From CAZVFX01 sp964626565 (lineage in GTDB: Bacteria > Myxococcota_A > UBA9042 > CAIXZC01): DNA of 7,945 bases. The stretch lies in NCBI GenBank assembly GCA_964626565.1, contig CAZVFX010000207.1, positions 1-7,945 of the forward strand. The letters run 5' to 3'. The stretch's first letter is position 1, and the number at the start of each line of letters is the position of its first letter. Positions 1 through 7,104 of the stretch are shown one piece after another. A program made the position numbers and the translations under genes. Under the pieces are notes generated by a model. The model made no database searches. It saw only the letters and a list, made by a program, of their open reading frames with translations, and was not told the origin of the DNA.

Positions 1-1
1 A

Positions 2-199
2 CTAGTGCTCGGACTGCTGGGGCTGGTGTTTGGTTGGGGCGGCATCCTCCATCTTCAAAGCCCCCCCCCGGTCGTTGCCGACGGAGGGCCCCCTGTCGGG
101 CACCCCCCGGGATTGTATCTGGGCACGCTATTGGCCGGCCTGGGCACCTCGGTCTTCTGCGTTGTCGCTCACTTCCTTGTCGCTTGGAAGAGACGATAG
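2..199 (+). CDS. C-terminal end of a small membrane protein (5' truncated)
   Basis: The frame is open from base 2 to a TAG at 197-199, giving about 65 residues with no clear internal start; GTG at 5 is only a possible one, so I read this as the tail of a gene that begins outside the window. Two hydrophobic stretches look like membrane helices: the first about 17 residues, and a later one reading LYLGTLLAGLGTSVFCVVAH. They are separated by a proline- and glycine-rich loop. The protein ends WKRR, a basic tail that would sit in the cytoplasm. A run of nine C at 61-69 lies in the loop; the frame continues into a sensible helix after it, so I see no frameshift. The gene converges on the BCCT transporter gene. 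I do not recognise the family. Because the piece is short, a chance open frame cannot be excluded. Confidence 0.42.
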   Translation, partial: LVLGLLGLVFGWGGILHLQSPPPVVADGGPPVGHPPGLYLGTLLAGLGTSVFCVVAHFLVAWKRR

Positions 200-324
200 A
201 AACACCCCCTCTCGAACCGGACAGAGACATCCCTTGCCTTGGAACTCGTCCGTTTTGCCCGCACCTTCTTCGGCCCGCAGACCCGGATGGATTCTTCCGG
301 ACGATGGCTGTCCAACTCGTCTTG
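200..324. other. Convergent intergenic region, no clear terminator
   Basis: This 125-base gap separates the end of the rightward membrane-protein gene from the end of the leftward BCCT gene. A bidirectional terminator would be expected here. The only inverted repeat I found is CCGGA at 283-287 with TCCGG at 296-300, a 5-bp stem with an 8-base loop and no T-run on either strand. I therefore do not call a rho-independent terminator. Nothing else is visible. Confidence 0.5.
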
Positions 325-1845
325 CTACTCCTTCCGAGGTTCCTGGCGCAACGCCAGGACAAGGCTGACCACAAGAGCAAGCAGCACCAGGCAAAACGGC
401 AGGCCGATACTGATTACCACGGCTTGCAGCCCCTTGAGAGCCGTCTTACCTCCTGCATACAGCAGAACGGCCGCGCACGCACCCTCTGCACAGGCCCAGA
501 AGACCCGCTGCCAGATGGGGGGATTGGGATGCCCCCCTGAGGTAAGCATGTCCACCACAAAGGAGGCAGAATCGCTGGAAGTAATGAAGAAGACCGCGAC
601 CACCAGGACCGCAAGCAAAGAGGTAAACGTCGACAGTGGAAGATGCTGCAGCAGCACGTAGATGGCGGTGGACACATCCTGATTTACCGCCTCTGTCAGG
701 CCTCCCGGACCGTATAGCTCCAAATGCAAGGCTGTATTGCCAAAGACACCAAACCAGACCAGAGTGACGGCCGTGGGGACAAGCATGACTCCCAGAATGA
801 ACTCACGAATGGTGCGGCCTTTGGAGACACGGGCCACAAACATCCCCACAAAGGGAGCCCAGGCAATCCACCAGCCCCAATAGAACACCGTCCAATCCCG
901 CGACCACTTAGCCCCCTCGCCCCAAAGCAGGTCAAGACGGAAACTGCGCTCCGCGCATTCCTTTGCATAGGCAACAAGGTCAACCGGCAGTTGGCTCAAG
1001 ATAAATGTGGTCGGCCCAACGACAAAAGCAAACAGCAACAGCAGGGTGGCCAGTACCATGTTCAATTCGCTCAGTCGGCGTATCCCGCGATGCACGCCCG
1101 AAACCAGCGAGAACGTTGCTATCAGTGTAATACCCCCGATAAGCATCAACTGCATGGCCAACGTATGTGGGGTCGACAACACATGGTGCAAACCTGCGCT
1201 TACCTGGGTCACGCCCAGTCCCAAAGAGGTGGCCAATCCGAACAACGTGCCAAACACGGCCAGAATGTCGATGAGATGCCCCGGCCAACCGTAGATCCGC
1301 TGGCCCAGCAACGGATAGAAGCAGGAGCGTATGGCCAGTGGCAGGCCCTTGCGATAGGCAAAATAGGCGATCCCCAGCGCCATCAATGCATAGATGCTCC
1401 AGGCGTGGATTCCCCAGTGAAACAAGGTTACGGGCAAGGCTCGTTGGGCAGCTTCCCCGGCGCCCACACCTGCCGGTGGAGAAGCCAGGTGATACAGTGG
1501 CTCGGCGACCCCGAAAAATACCAGCCCGATACCCATGCCCGCGGAAAACAACATGGCAAACCACGCGGCATAGCCAAATTCGGGCCTGTCTTCATCTTGC
1601 CCCAGCCGCAGCTTGCCATAACGAGAAAACACCAGCCAGACAGCCACGCTGAAGTAGGTGACAACAGCGGCAACATACAACCAACCAAAGGTCGAGGTCA
1701 CCCAGTCCAGCATCTTGGGGAAAACGCTGGCCGCCTGGTCCGGGATGGCAACACCAAGAATCAGGAAAAGCGCCAACAACCCTCCCGAAACAAAGAACAC
1801 AGGAGGATTGATGGCAATCTTCTTTCTCGAATCCGATGCGGGCAA
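325..1845 (-). CDS. BCCT family transporter, probably Na+-coupled glycine betaine (or choline) uptake
   Basis: The 506-residue protein is a member of the betaine/choline/carnitine transporter family, an inner-membrane secondary carrier with about twelve helices. The glycine-rich segment GMGIG is at residues 103-107, followed by LVFFGVAEP. The family signature on helix 8 starts at W318 and runs through WWIAWAPFVGMF to the ARVSKGRTIREF loop. The aromatic box that holds trimethylammonium groups appears complete: W144, W149, Y152 and W326 have the spacing of BetP W189, W194, Y197 and W374 (aligned from memory). Glycine, not aspartate, as the last residue of GMGIG resembles Na+/betaine carriers more than proton-coupled BetT. 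Both tails are short (about 15 and 8 residues), unlike the long tails of the osmosensor BetP. The start is TTG at 1845-1843, with GGAGG at 1855-1851 (spacing 5). No ATG lies near in frame upstream; the next downstream is codon 45. It is the last gene of the operon, 52 bases after the OPA permease gene. Family certain, substrate inferred. Confidence 0.93.
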   Translation of the reverse strand: MPASDSRKKIAINPPVFFVSGGLLALFLILGVAIPDQAASVFPKMLDWVTSTFGWLYVAAVVTYFSVAVWLVFSRYGKLRLGQDEDRPEFGYAAWFAMLFSAGMGIGLVFFGVAEPLYHLASPPAGVGAGEAAQRALPVTLFHWGIHAWSIYALMALGIAYFAYRKGLPLAIRSCFYPLLGQRIYGWPGHLIDILAVFGTLFGLATSLGLGVTQVSAGLHHVLSTPHTLAMQLMLIGGITLIATFSLVSGVHRGIRRLSELNMVLATLLLLFAFVVGPTTFILSQLPVDLVAYAKECAERSFRLDLLWGEGAKWSRDWTVFYWGWWIAWAPFVGMFVARVSKGRTIREFILGVMLVPTAVTLVWFGVFGNTALHLELYGPGGLTEAVNQDVSTAIYVLLQHLPLSTFTSLLAVLVVAVFFITSSDSASFVVDMLTSGGHPNPPIWQRVFWACAEGACAAVLLYAGGKTALKGLQAVVISIGLPFCLVLLALVVSLVLALRQEPRKE

Positions 1846-1864
1846 GAACTCCTCCCCTCTTTGT

Positions 1865-1877
1865 GTCGGCTCCCGAC
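1865..1877. repeat. Short inverted repeat between the OPA and BCCT genes
   Basis: GTCGG at 1865-1869 and CCGAC at 1873-1877 form a perfect 5-bp stem with a 3-base loop. It lies in the only real gap inside the operon, just upstream of the Shine-Dalgarno sequence of the BCCT gene. There is no T-run after it in the direction of transcription, so it is not an intrinsic terminator. It could be a minor mRNA stem, or chance in GC-rich DNA. Confidence 0.25.
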
Positions 1878-1897
1878 CAGCACGGCGCCAACATGTA

Positions 1898-3190
1898 CTA
1901 TAGACTAGACAGCCCCTTACGGCTGCGCAAAGCTAACGCTGCGGTGCCGATGATCCCCAACGCGGCGATTCCAATCAACATGCTAAGCACGGAATCCAAT
2001 CCATGATTGTCCAGGAGCCAGCCGATAACCTCTTCCTGAAAGATGGGGCCGATGGAGCCCAGGCCGTTGATCAGACCCGCGGCCACGATCGCACCCTTGC
2101 GCCCTCCTACGTCGATGGCTCCCGCTCCGGACAGTAGGGAGTCGGGCCCCATCAACATAAAGCCACACAGGGCCAGGCCGCAGGCGAAGAGCACCACCGA
2201 GTTGACTCCAACCAGGGCCAGGAAGACAAACGCGCAAACCATGCCCAGGGTCATCACCAGGATCATCTGGTAACGGCGACCGGAGAAGAAACGGTCCGAA
2301 GCCCAACCGGCGGCGAGCACGCCCAGAAATCCCACCCAGTCAAACATTGTCGAAAAGTATCCGGCCTGTTCAGGCTCAAGGCGGAACAGTTCCTCGAAAG
2401 CCAACGGAGACCAACTGTCCAGAGAGTACCGCAGGAATTTGAACACGAAATAGGTGATTCCCATCATCACGATGGTGACCACGGTCTGGCGGGTCCAACC
2501 CAGGCCTGCCAGCGAGCTTCCTTCCGCACCATCGGCAGACGCGGTCACTTCAACCTCGACCTCCTCCACCAGGGGCGGCAACCCTGCGTCCACGGGGCTG
2601 TCTCGCTCGAACAACAAAAAGAGCACCCAGATTACAAACATGATCGCGGACGCGCCCCAAAATGACCAGGCCAGGCCAAGCCAGCCCAGCATAAACGCGG
2701 CAAACCCCTTGGCCAGGATGCTGCCCAGTTGGTAGGAGGTCGCCCAGACCGCCATGGTCTTGCCACGCTCAGACCGTTGCAGCCAGTTGCAAAGGACCCC
2801 TACGTTCCCCGGCCATCCCGTGGCTTGAGCGAATCCGTTGACCACCATGAGGAGAACCATGGGCCAGTAGCCCGCGGGCCCCAGCAGGGTAGCTGCTCCG
2901 AAGGCCAGGTTGCACACCAGGGTGACGCCCATTCCGCTCAGCAGCAACACCCGGGCCGCGGTGCGGCGTCCCAGGAAGCTGGTCATGAACTGACCCAGCA
3001 TGTAAGCGACCAGGTACGCGGTGAAGATGTGCGCAAGTTCGGAGTTGGAAATGTCCAGTTGATCACGCACCGTCGACTTGGCGATGGCGTAGTTCTTGCG
3101 GCAGAAATAGTAGCCGGCGTAGGAGAGCCAGGTGGTAGTTAGAACCCGCACCCGCCAGACCTTGGCGGTCCGTGTAACCGCGCCGTCCAT
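1898..3190 (-). CDS. MFS permease of the organophosphate:phosphate antiporter (OPA, GlpT-like) family
   Basis: The 430-residue protein has two sets of hydrophobic helices around an acidic central loop (about residues 195-228). OPA features are clear: YYFCRKNYA in helix 1, NGFAQATGWP at 118-127, SERGKTMAVW at 140-149, DSP...GLPP at 197-206 and FLRYSLDSWSP at 252-262. In GlpT the substrate phosphate is held by R45 and R269; R31 and R254 occupy those places here. GlpT K80 and H165 are replaced by Q67 and Y153 (alignment by eye from memory). This suggests phosphate-ester binding with a different head group. Family members exchange an organophosphate for phosphate across the inner membrane. The ATG directly follows the TAG of the phosphatase gene, and its AAGGAGG ribosome site (3205-3199) lies inside that gene, so the two should be translationally coupled. 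In this choline operon I infer a choline phosphate ester as substrate; glycerol 3-phosphate, a phosphonate, or a UhpC-like sensor role are alternatives. Confidence 0.88.
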   Translation of the reverse strand: MDGAVTRTAKVWRVRVLTTTWLSYAGYYFCRKNYAIAKSTVRDQLDISNSELAHIFTAYLVAYMLGQFMTSFLGRRTAARVLLLSGMGVTLVCNLAFGAATLLGPAGYWPMVLLMVVNGFAQATGWPGNVGVLCNWLQRSERGKTMAVWATSYQLGSILAKGFAAFMLGWLGLAWSFWGASAIMFVIWVLFLLFERDSPVDAGLPPLVEEVEVEVTASADGAEGSSLAGLGWTRQTVVTIVMMGITYFVFKFLRYSLDSWSPLAFEELFRLEPEQAGYFSTMFDWVGFLGVLAAGWASDRFFSGRRYQMILVMTLGMVCAFVFLALVGVNSVVLFACGLALCGFMLMGPDSLLSGAGAIDVGGRKGAIVAAGLINGLGSIGPIFQEEVIGWLLDNHGLDSVLSMLIGIAALGIIGTAALALRSRKGLSSL

Positions 3191-3892
3191 CTAAGGCGCC
3201 TCCTTCCACGACTCGATGAAGAAACCGGCCGGCAGTTCAGTATAGTCGCCTATAACCATCGACGCTATAGACGCCAACTTGCGTCGCTGCTTTGCACTTA
3301 CTCGATGCGCCACAGCAATGGCCGTCATGCCGGCCGCACCGGCTGCAGCCAGGCCGTTTTCACTGTCTTCGAACACGAGGCACAGCGATGGTTGAACTCT
3401 CAGTTGTCGCGCGGCCAGGAGATACCCTTCCGGCGATGGTTTGGACTGGCTTACATCCTCTGAGCAGACACTCACCAGGGACGAGTGGGCTACCCCCAAG
3501 TGGGTCAGAGCCAGGTCCAGGGTCGACCGTGTGCTGGAGGTGACTATTCCGGTGGAGTGGCGCGCCGCAGCCGCGGTTAGGGCCGTTCGGGCTCCGGGGA
3601 TTTCGAGAGGAGGATTTCGGGCCTGGTCAGCTTGGAAAAGTTCTCGCAAGTCATCTGCCAACGGTCGCCCTGCCAGGGCTGGAAAGAACTCCACCAACTC
3701 GGTCGCGATACTCTGCCAGGTGGTCCCGTGGAACCGACTCAGGTCTCCGGCCGGTTCCGGATTCAGGCCCGCCGCCTCGAGCACCGAAACAACGGCTCTA
3801 TCAGTGCCACCTTCAGAGTCCACCAGGGTGCCGTCGAGGTCAAAAACGACGGCTCGAAACCGGGGCAGACGGCACCACTGGCTACGCTCCAT
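3191..3892 (-). CDS. HAD-superfamily phosphatase (subfamily I, beta-phosphoglucomutase-like)
   Basis: This 233-residue cytoplasmic enzyme has all four HAD motifs: FDLDGT with nucleophile D18 and acid/base D20, VTSST with S119, K151 in SKPSPEGY, and acidic E175-D176 in FEDSENG. A helical cap domain lies between motifs I and II (about 26-95), as in subfamily IA sugar-phosphate and glycerol-phosphate phosphatases and beta-phosphoglucomutases. The substrate cannot be read from sequence. Its position, between betB and an organophosphate permease, suggests it releases phosphate from an imported ester, perhaps phosphocholine; glycerol 3-phosphate is an alternative. The betB stop TAG (3898-3896) is followed at once by TTG (3895) and then ATG (3892). 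I chose ATG, although TTG would add only one residue. Neither has a recognisable Shine-Dalgarno sequence, so translation probably depends on ribosomes finishing betB. Its own end carries the ribosome site of the next gene. Fold certain, reaction class likely, substrate inferred. Confidence 0.9.
   Translation of the reverse strand: MERSQWCRLPRFRAVVFDLDGTLVDSEGGTDRAVVSVLEAAGLNPEPAGDLSRFHGTTWQSIATELVEFFPALAGRPLADDLRELFQADQARNPPLEIPGARTALTAAAARHSTGIVTSSTRSTLDLALTHLGVAHSSLVSVCSEDVSQSKPSPEGYLLAARQLRVQPSLCLVFEDSENGLAAAGAAGMTAIAVAHRVSAKQRRKLASIASMVIGDYTELPAGFFIESWKEAP
3199..3205 (-). promoter_or_regulatory. Shine-Dalgarno site of the OPA permease gene, inside the phosphatase gene
   Basis: Read on the minus strand this is AAGGAGG, a full match to the anti-Shine-Dalgarno core, 8 bases before the ATG at 3190. 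It lies within the last codons (W-K-E-A-P) of the phosphatase gene. The stop TAG and the start ATG are adjacent with no base between them, which fixes the permease start. Confidence 0.85.
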
Positions 3893-3895
3893 CAA

Positions 3896-5365
3896 CTAGA
3901 ACCAGCCCAGGGGTTCCGGCGAGAGGGAACGGCAGACGTGCTTGACTTCCGTGTACTCATCCAGACCCGGCCGGCCCAACTCGCGGCCGAGTCCGGATTG
4001 CTTGTACCCCCCCCAGGGTGCGCTGGCAAAGTAGACGTTGAAGCTGTTGACCCAGACAGTACCAAAGTGCAGCGCACTCGAGACCTTCTCGATGCGCGCT
4101 TCATCCCGGGTCCAGAAACCAGCGGACAGACCGTATGCCGTGTCGTTCGCCAGGGCAACGGCCTCCTCTTCAGTGGCAAAGCGCTCCACGGTGATCACCG
4201 GACCGAAGACCTCCTCCTGAACGATTCGCATATCTGGTCGGCAATCCAGGAACAGCGTCGGTTCAACGAAGAATCCCTGTGCAAGTTCGGGCTCCCGGGG
4301 GCGGGCGCCGCCCAGCACCAGCCGGGCTCCTTCTTCGACCCCGGTGGCGATCCAGGCTTCCACTTTTGCGCGGTGCTCCGCAGAAATGAGCGGGCCCATG
4401 CGCGTCGAGGCAGCCAGACCGTTGCCCAATTTGATCTTTGCCATGCGGTCACAAAGACGCTGGACAAAGTGATCGTGCAGCGGCTCCTCAAGCATCACCC
4501 GGGCACCGGCTGAGCAGATCTGCCCGGCATGAAAGAAGACGCCATTGAGCACTGCATCCAACGCGGCGTCCTCGTCCCCGTCAGCAAAGACGATGTGTGG
4601 GTTCTTGCCGCCCAGTTCCAGCGTTACGCGCTTGATTCCTTCCGCCGCGGCCCGCAAAATCCCTCGGCCCGTGGCCAATCCGCCGGTGAACGAGACCAGG
4701 TCAACGTCCCGATTCTCGGCCATCTCAGCCCCCACGGTGGGCCCTGGTCCCAGCACCAGGTTAAGCACGCCGGGGGGCACGCCGGCTTCTGTCGCCAGCT
4801 CCATCAGTCGAATGGTTGTCAGCGGCGTAATCTCGCTTGGCTTTAAGACCATGGTGCAGCCGGCGCCCAACGCAGGTGCAACCTTCCACGATGCTTGCAG
4901 AAGTGGGTAGTTCCACGGGCAGATGAGGCTGCACACACCCACCGGCTCACGCACCAACCGGCTCGACTGGCCAGGGTCCGGTGCGGACAAGATTTCCGTC
5001 CGGTCCTCGCCGGCCAGTCTTGCATAGTAGGCGAAGACGTCGGCCACGTCCGCCATGTCCCAGCGGCTCTCCTCCAGAGTCTTGCCTGTGTCTTCGGTTT
5101 CTAGAAGCGCCAGCGCTTCCGCGTGCTTCTTGATGAGGTCTCCGATGCGGGCTAGGACCTCTCCCCGCTCAGCCCCGGACAGCCTGGGCCAGTCACCGCG
5201 ATCAAATGCCCCGCGCGCGGCCCCAATCGCTGCCTTCGCATCTGCCCTGCCTCCCTCAGCAACCTGGGCGATGACCGCCTGGTCGAAGGGATTTATGATG
5301 TCTCGCAACTTGCCTGATTGAGCCCCCTTCCAGGTGCCATCTATGAAAAGCGTTTCTTCTTTCAC
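3896..5365 (-). CDS. betB: Betaine aldehyde dehydrogenase (NAD(P)+), GbsA-like
   Basis: The 489-residue protein is a complete aldehyde dehydrogenase that would oxidise betaine aldehyde to glycine betaine. Visible landmarks are PWNYPLLQASWKVAPALGAG (catalytic N152), cofactor-binding K175 in LKPSE, SFTGG at 225-229, LELGGKNP with general base E250, FFHAGQICSAG with nucleophile C284, EEVFGPV, and APWGGYKQSG near the C-terminus. Y153 and W160 match the spacing of the plant enzyme residues Y160 and W167 that contact the trimethylammonium group (from memory). The N-terminal LFIDG...IINPF and the C-terminal YTEVKHV...WF closely resemble Bacillus GbsA, which has about the same length. The start is GTG at 5365, overlapping the betA stop in GTGA (5362-5365), with a purine-rich GGGGGAAGG just upstream. 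Second gene of the operon, coupled to betA on one side and to the phosphatase on the other. Function is well supported by both sequence and neighbours. Confidence 0.95.
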   Translation of the reverse strand: MKEETLFIDGTWKGAQSGKLRDIINPFDQAVIAQVAEGGRADAKAAIGAARGAFDRGDWPRLSGAERGEVLARIGDLIKKHAEALALLETEDTGKTLEESRWDMADVADVFAYYARLAGEDRTEILSAPDPGQSSRLVREPVGVCSLICPWNYPLLQASWKVAPALGAGCTMVLKPSEITPLTTIRLMELATEAGVPPGVLNLVLGPGPTVGAEMAENRDVDLVSFTGGLATGRGILRAAAEGIKRVTLELGGKNPHIVFADGDEDAALDAVLNGVFFHAGQICSAGARVMLEEPLHDHFVQRLCDRMAKIKLGNGLAASTRMGPLISAEHRAKVEAWIATGVEEGARLVLGGARPREPELAQGFFVEPTLFLDCRPDMRIVQEEVFGPVITVERFATEEEAVALANDTAYGLSAGFWTRDEARIEKVSSALHFGTVWVNSFNVYFASAPWGGYKQSGLGRELGRPGLDEYTEVKHVCRSLSPEPLGWF

Positions 5366-7026
5366 GGCCTTCCCCCGTCGTCTGCTCCTTGGTGCCGATA
5401 GAACTTCGCTCCGGAGCGAGGCAGGAGGGTGTTGCCCAGGATCAGATCCGCTGCCTTCTCGGCCATCATCAGCACTGGCGAGTAAATGTTGCCGTTGGTG
5501 ATCTCGGGCATGGCAGCGGCATCGATCACCCGCACTCCCTCCAGACCATGGATACGGAATTCAGGGTCCACCACTGCGTCCGGGTCCTTGCCCATACGGC
5601 AGGTGCAGGAAGGGTGGTATGCGCTCTCGCCTTCTCTCGCAATAAAGTCCAGGATCTCCTCGTCACTCTGGACTTCCTCTCCCGGGGCCAGCTCCTCCCC
5701 TCTCAGGTCGTCGAAAGCAGGGCGGCTCAGGATGTGCCTGGTAGCGCGAATGGCCTCCACCCACTCACGCCGGTCCTTCGCGGTGGACAAATAGTTGAAC
5801 AGTACGCGTGGATGGACGCGCGGGTCGGCCGACTGGATCTTGACGGCACCCAGCGCGTCTGAGAGCACCGGCCCCACGTGGCACTGGTAGCCGTGGCCTT
5901 GCGCTGGTGCGGTGCCGTCGTAGCGGATGGCGATGGGAAGAAAATGGTATTGGACGTTGGGATAGGCGACCTCGTCGTTGGTGCGGATGAACCCGCCGGC
6001 TTCGAAGTGGTTGCTCGTTCCGGCTCCGTCTCGATGAAAGAGCCAGCGGTAGCCGATGCCCGGCTGGTTGTACCATTTGAGTGACGGGTAAAGGCTGACC
6101 GGCTGCTTACACGCGTGCTGCACATAAACCTCGAGGTGGTCGCGCAGGTGCTCACCCACCGCAGCCAGTTCATGTACCGGTTCGATTCCCAGCGCCTGCA
6201 GTTCATCCGGGTTGCCTACTCCACTCAGTTGAAGTACCTGCGGCGAGCCAATTGCTCCCCCGCACAGCAGTATCTCACCGCCGCGGTAGGTACGAACCCC
6301 GGAACCCGACCCGACCTCCACGCCCACGGCCCGTTTGCCCTCGAACACGACGCGGTTCACCTGGGTTTTTGTGCGAACCGTGAGATTCTTCCTGTCCATG
6401 ACCGGATGGAGCCAGGCCCGGGCTGCGTTGTGTCGGCGTCCCCTGTAGGTAGTCCGGTCGAAGGGGCCGAATCCCTCCTGGCGGAAACCGTTCACATCGT
6501 CGGTCACCTTGTACCCGGCTTCCTCGACCGCTGCGAAGAAGGTTTTAAAGAGCGGGTTGTCGCATTCAGGAGTAGTCAAGGCAAGGGGACCACCAACGCC
6601 GTGGAACTCGTCCGCACCGATGAGCCGGGATTCCACCCGCTGAAAGTAGGGCAGGCAGTCAGCGAAGCTCCACGATTCCAGCCCGTCTTTGCGGGCCCAA
6701 CCATCGTAATCCAGGGGATTGCCGCGGATGTAAATCATTCCATTGATCGTGCTGGACCCACCCAGCACCTTCCCCCGAGGCTGGTAGATGCGGCGCCCGT
6801 TCATGCACGGCTCCGGCTCAGACTCATACCACCAGTTGTACGTGCGGCCCGCCAGGGGATAGGTCAGCGCCGCGGGCATATGCAGCCGGAAATCGAGGCG
6901 ATAATCCGGCCGCCCCGCCTCCAGCACCAGGACCCGGTTCGAAGGATTCGCACTCAGTCGATTCGCCAGTACGCAGCCGGCAGACCCGCCGCCGACCAGG
7001 ATGAAGTCGTATTGCTCAACAGCCAT
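5362..7026 (-). CDS. betA: Choline dehydrogenase, FAD-dependent GMC oxidoreductase
   Basis: The 554-residue flavoprotein would oxidise choline to betaine aldehyde, usually at the inner membrane with electrons passing to the respiratory chain. The N-terminal FAD fold is clear: YDFILVGGGSAG at 6-17 and E36 for the ribose. The GMC signature with GGSS and INGM spans 83-102, and GAIGSPQVLQLSGVG is the second signature. The catalytic pair is H471 in YHPSCTCRMG and N513 in TNGN. Long stretches match E. coli BetA from memory, including DYRLDFR, MPAALTYPL, QPVSLYP, FEAGGFIRT and VQYHFLPIAI, so choline is a much better guess than another alcohol. I chose ATG at 7026: AGGGG lies at 7040-7036 (spacing 9) and the FAD motif begins at once. 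An in-frame ATG at 7062 would add 12 residues but has no ribosome site. First gene of the operon. Confidence 0.94.
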   Translation of the reverse strand: MAVEQYDFILVGGGSAGCVLANRLSANPSNRVLVLEAGRPDYRLDFRLHMPAALTYPLAGRTYNWWYESEPEPCMNGRRIYQPRGKVLGGSSTINGMIYIRGNPLDYDGWARKDGLESWSFADCLPYFQRVESRLIGADEFHGVGGPLALTTPECDNPLFKTFFAAVEEAGYKVTDDVNGFRQEGFGPFDRTTYRGRRHNAARAWLHPVMDRKNLTVRTKTQVNRVVFEGKRAVGVEVGSGSGVRTYRGGEILLCGGAIGSPQVLQLSGVGNPDELQALGIEPVHELAAVGEHLRDHLEVYVQHACKQPVSLYPSLKWYNQPGIGYRWLFHRDGAGTSNHFEAGGFIRTNDEVAYPNVQYHFLPIAIRYDGTAPAQGHGYQCHVGPVLSDALGAVKIQSADPRVHPRVLFNYLSTAKDRREWVEAIRATRHILSRPAFDDLRGEELAPGEEVQSDEEILDFIAREGESAYHPSCTCRMGKDPDAVVDPEFRIHGLEGVRVIDAAAMPEITNGNIYSPVLMMAEKAADLILGNTLLPRSGAKFYRHQGADDGGRP

Positions 7027-7072
7027 GTTTTCAGACCCCTGAGGGTATTGAGAAGCCTCCATTGAGACCAGG

Positions 7073-7102
7073 AGAATACCACGGGACCCGGCCGGTAATC
7101 AA
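7073..7102 (-). promoter_or_regulatory. Candidate sigma-70-type promoter of the betA operon
   Basis: On the minus strand TTGATT (7102-7097) and TATTCT (7078-7073) each match the housekeeping consensus at four of six positions and are 18 bases apart. Transcription would start near 7066, giving a leader of about 40 bases to the ATG at 7026 and almost none to the ATG at 7062, which supports the downstream start. The match is moderate, and other promoters cannot be excluded. Confidence 0.4.
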
Positions 7103-7104
7103 CC

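Noticed and set aside
1..6. ACTAGT at the very start and GAATT at the very end, like SpeI and partial EcoRI sites
   Set aside because: They might hint at a cloned fragment, but six-base sites at window edges can arise by chance and nothing vector-like is present.
283..300. Inverted repeat CCGGA/TCCGG as terminator between the convergent genes
   Set aside because: The stem has five pairs with an 8-base loop and no T-run on either strand, which is too weak to call.
724..1908. Long open frame of 394 codons on the + strand
   Set aside because: It lies antisense to the BCCT gene. Its translation is rich in Q, H, K and R with no recognisable domain, while the opposite strand has unmistakable BCCT motifs. 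High wobble GC leaves such antisense frames open.
3632..4513. Open frame of 293 codons on the + strand
   Set aside because: It spans the junction of the phosphatase and betB genes on the opposite strand, has no family motif and is explained by antisense GC-rich codons.
6115..7065. Open frame of 316 codons on the + strand
   Set aside because: It is antisense to betA, whose FAD and GMC motifs are clear, and has no domain or ribosome site of its own.
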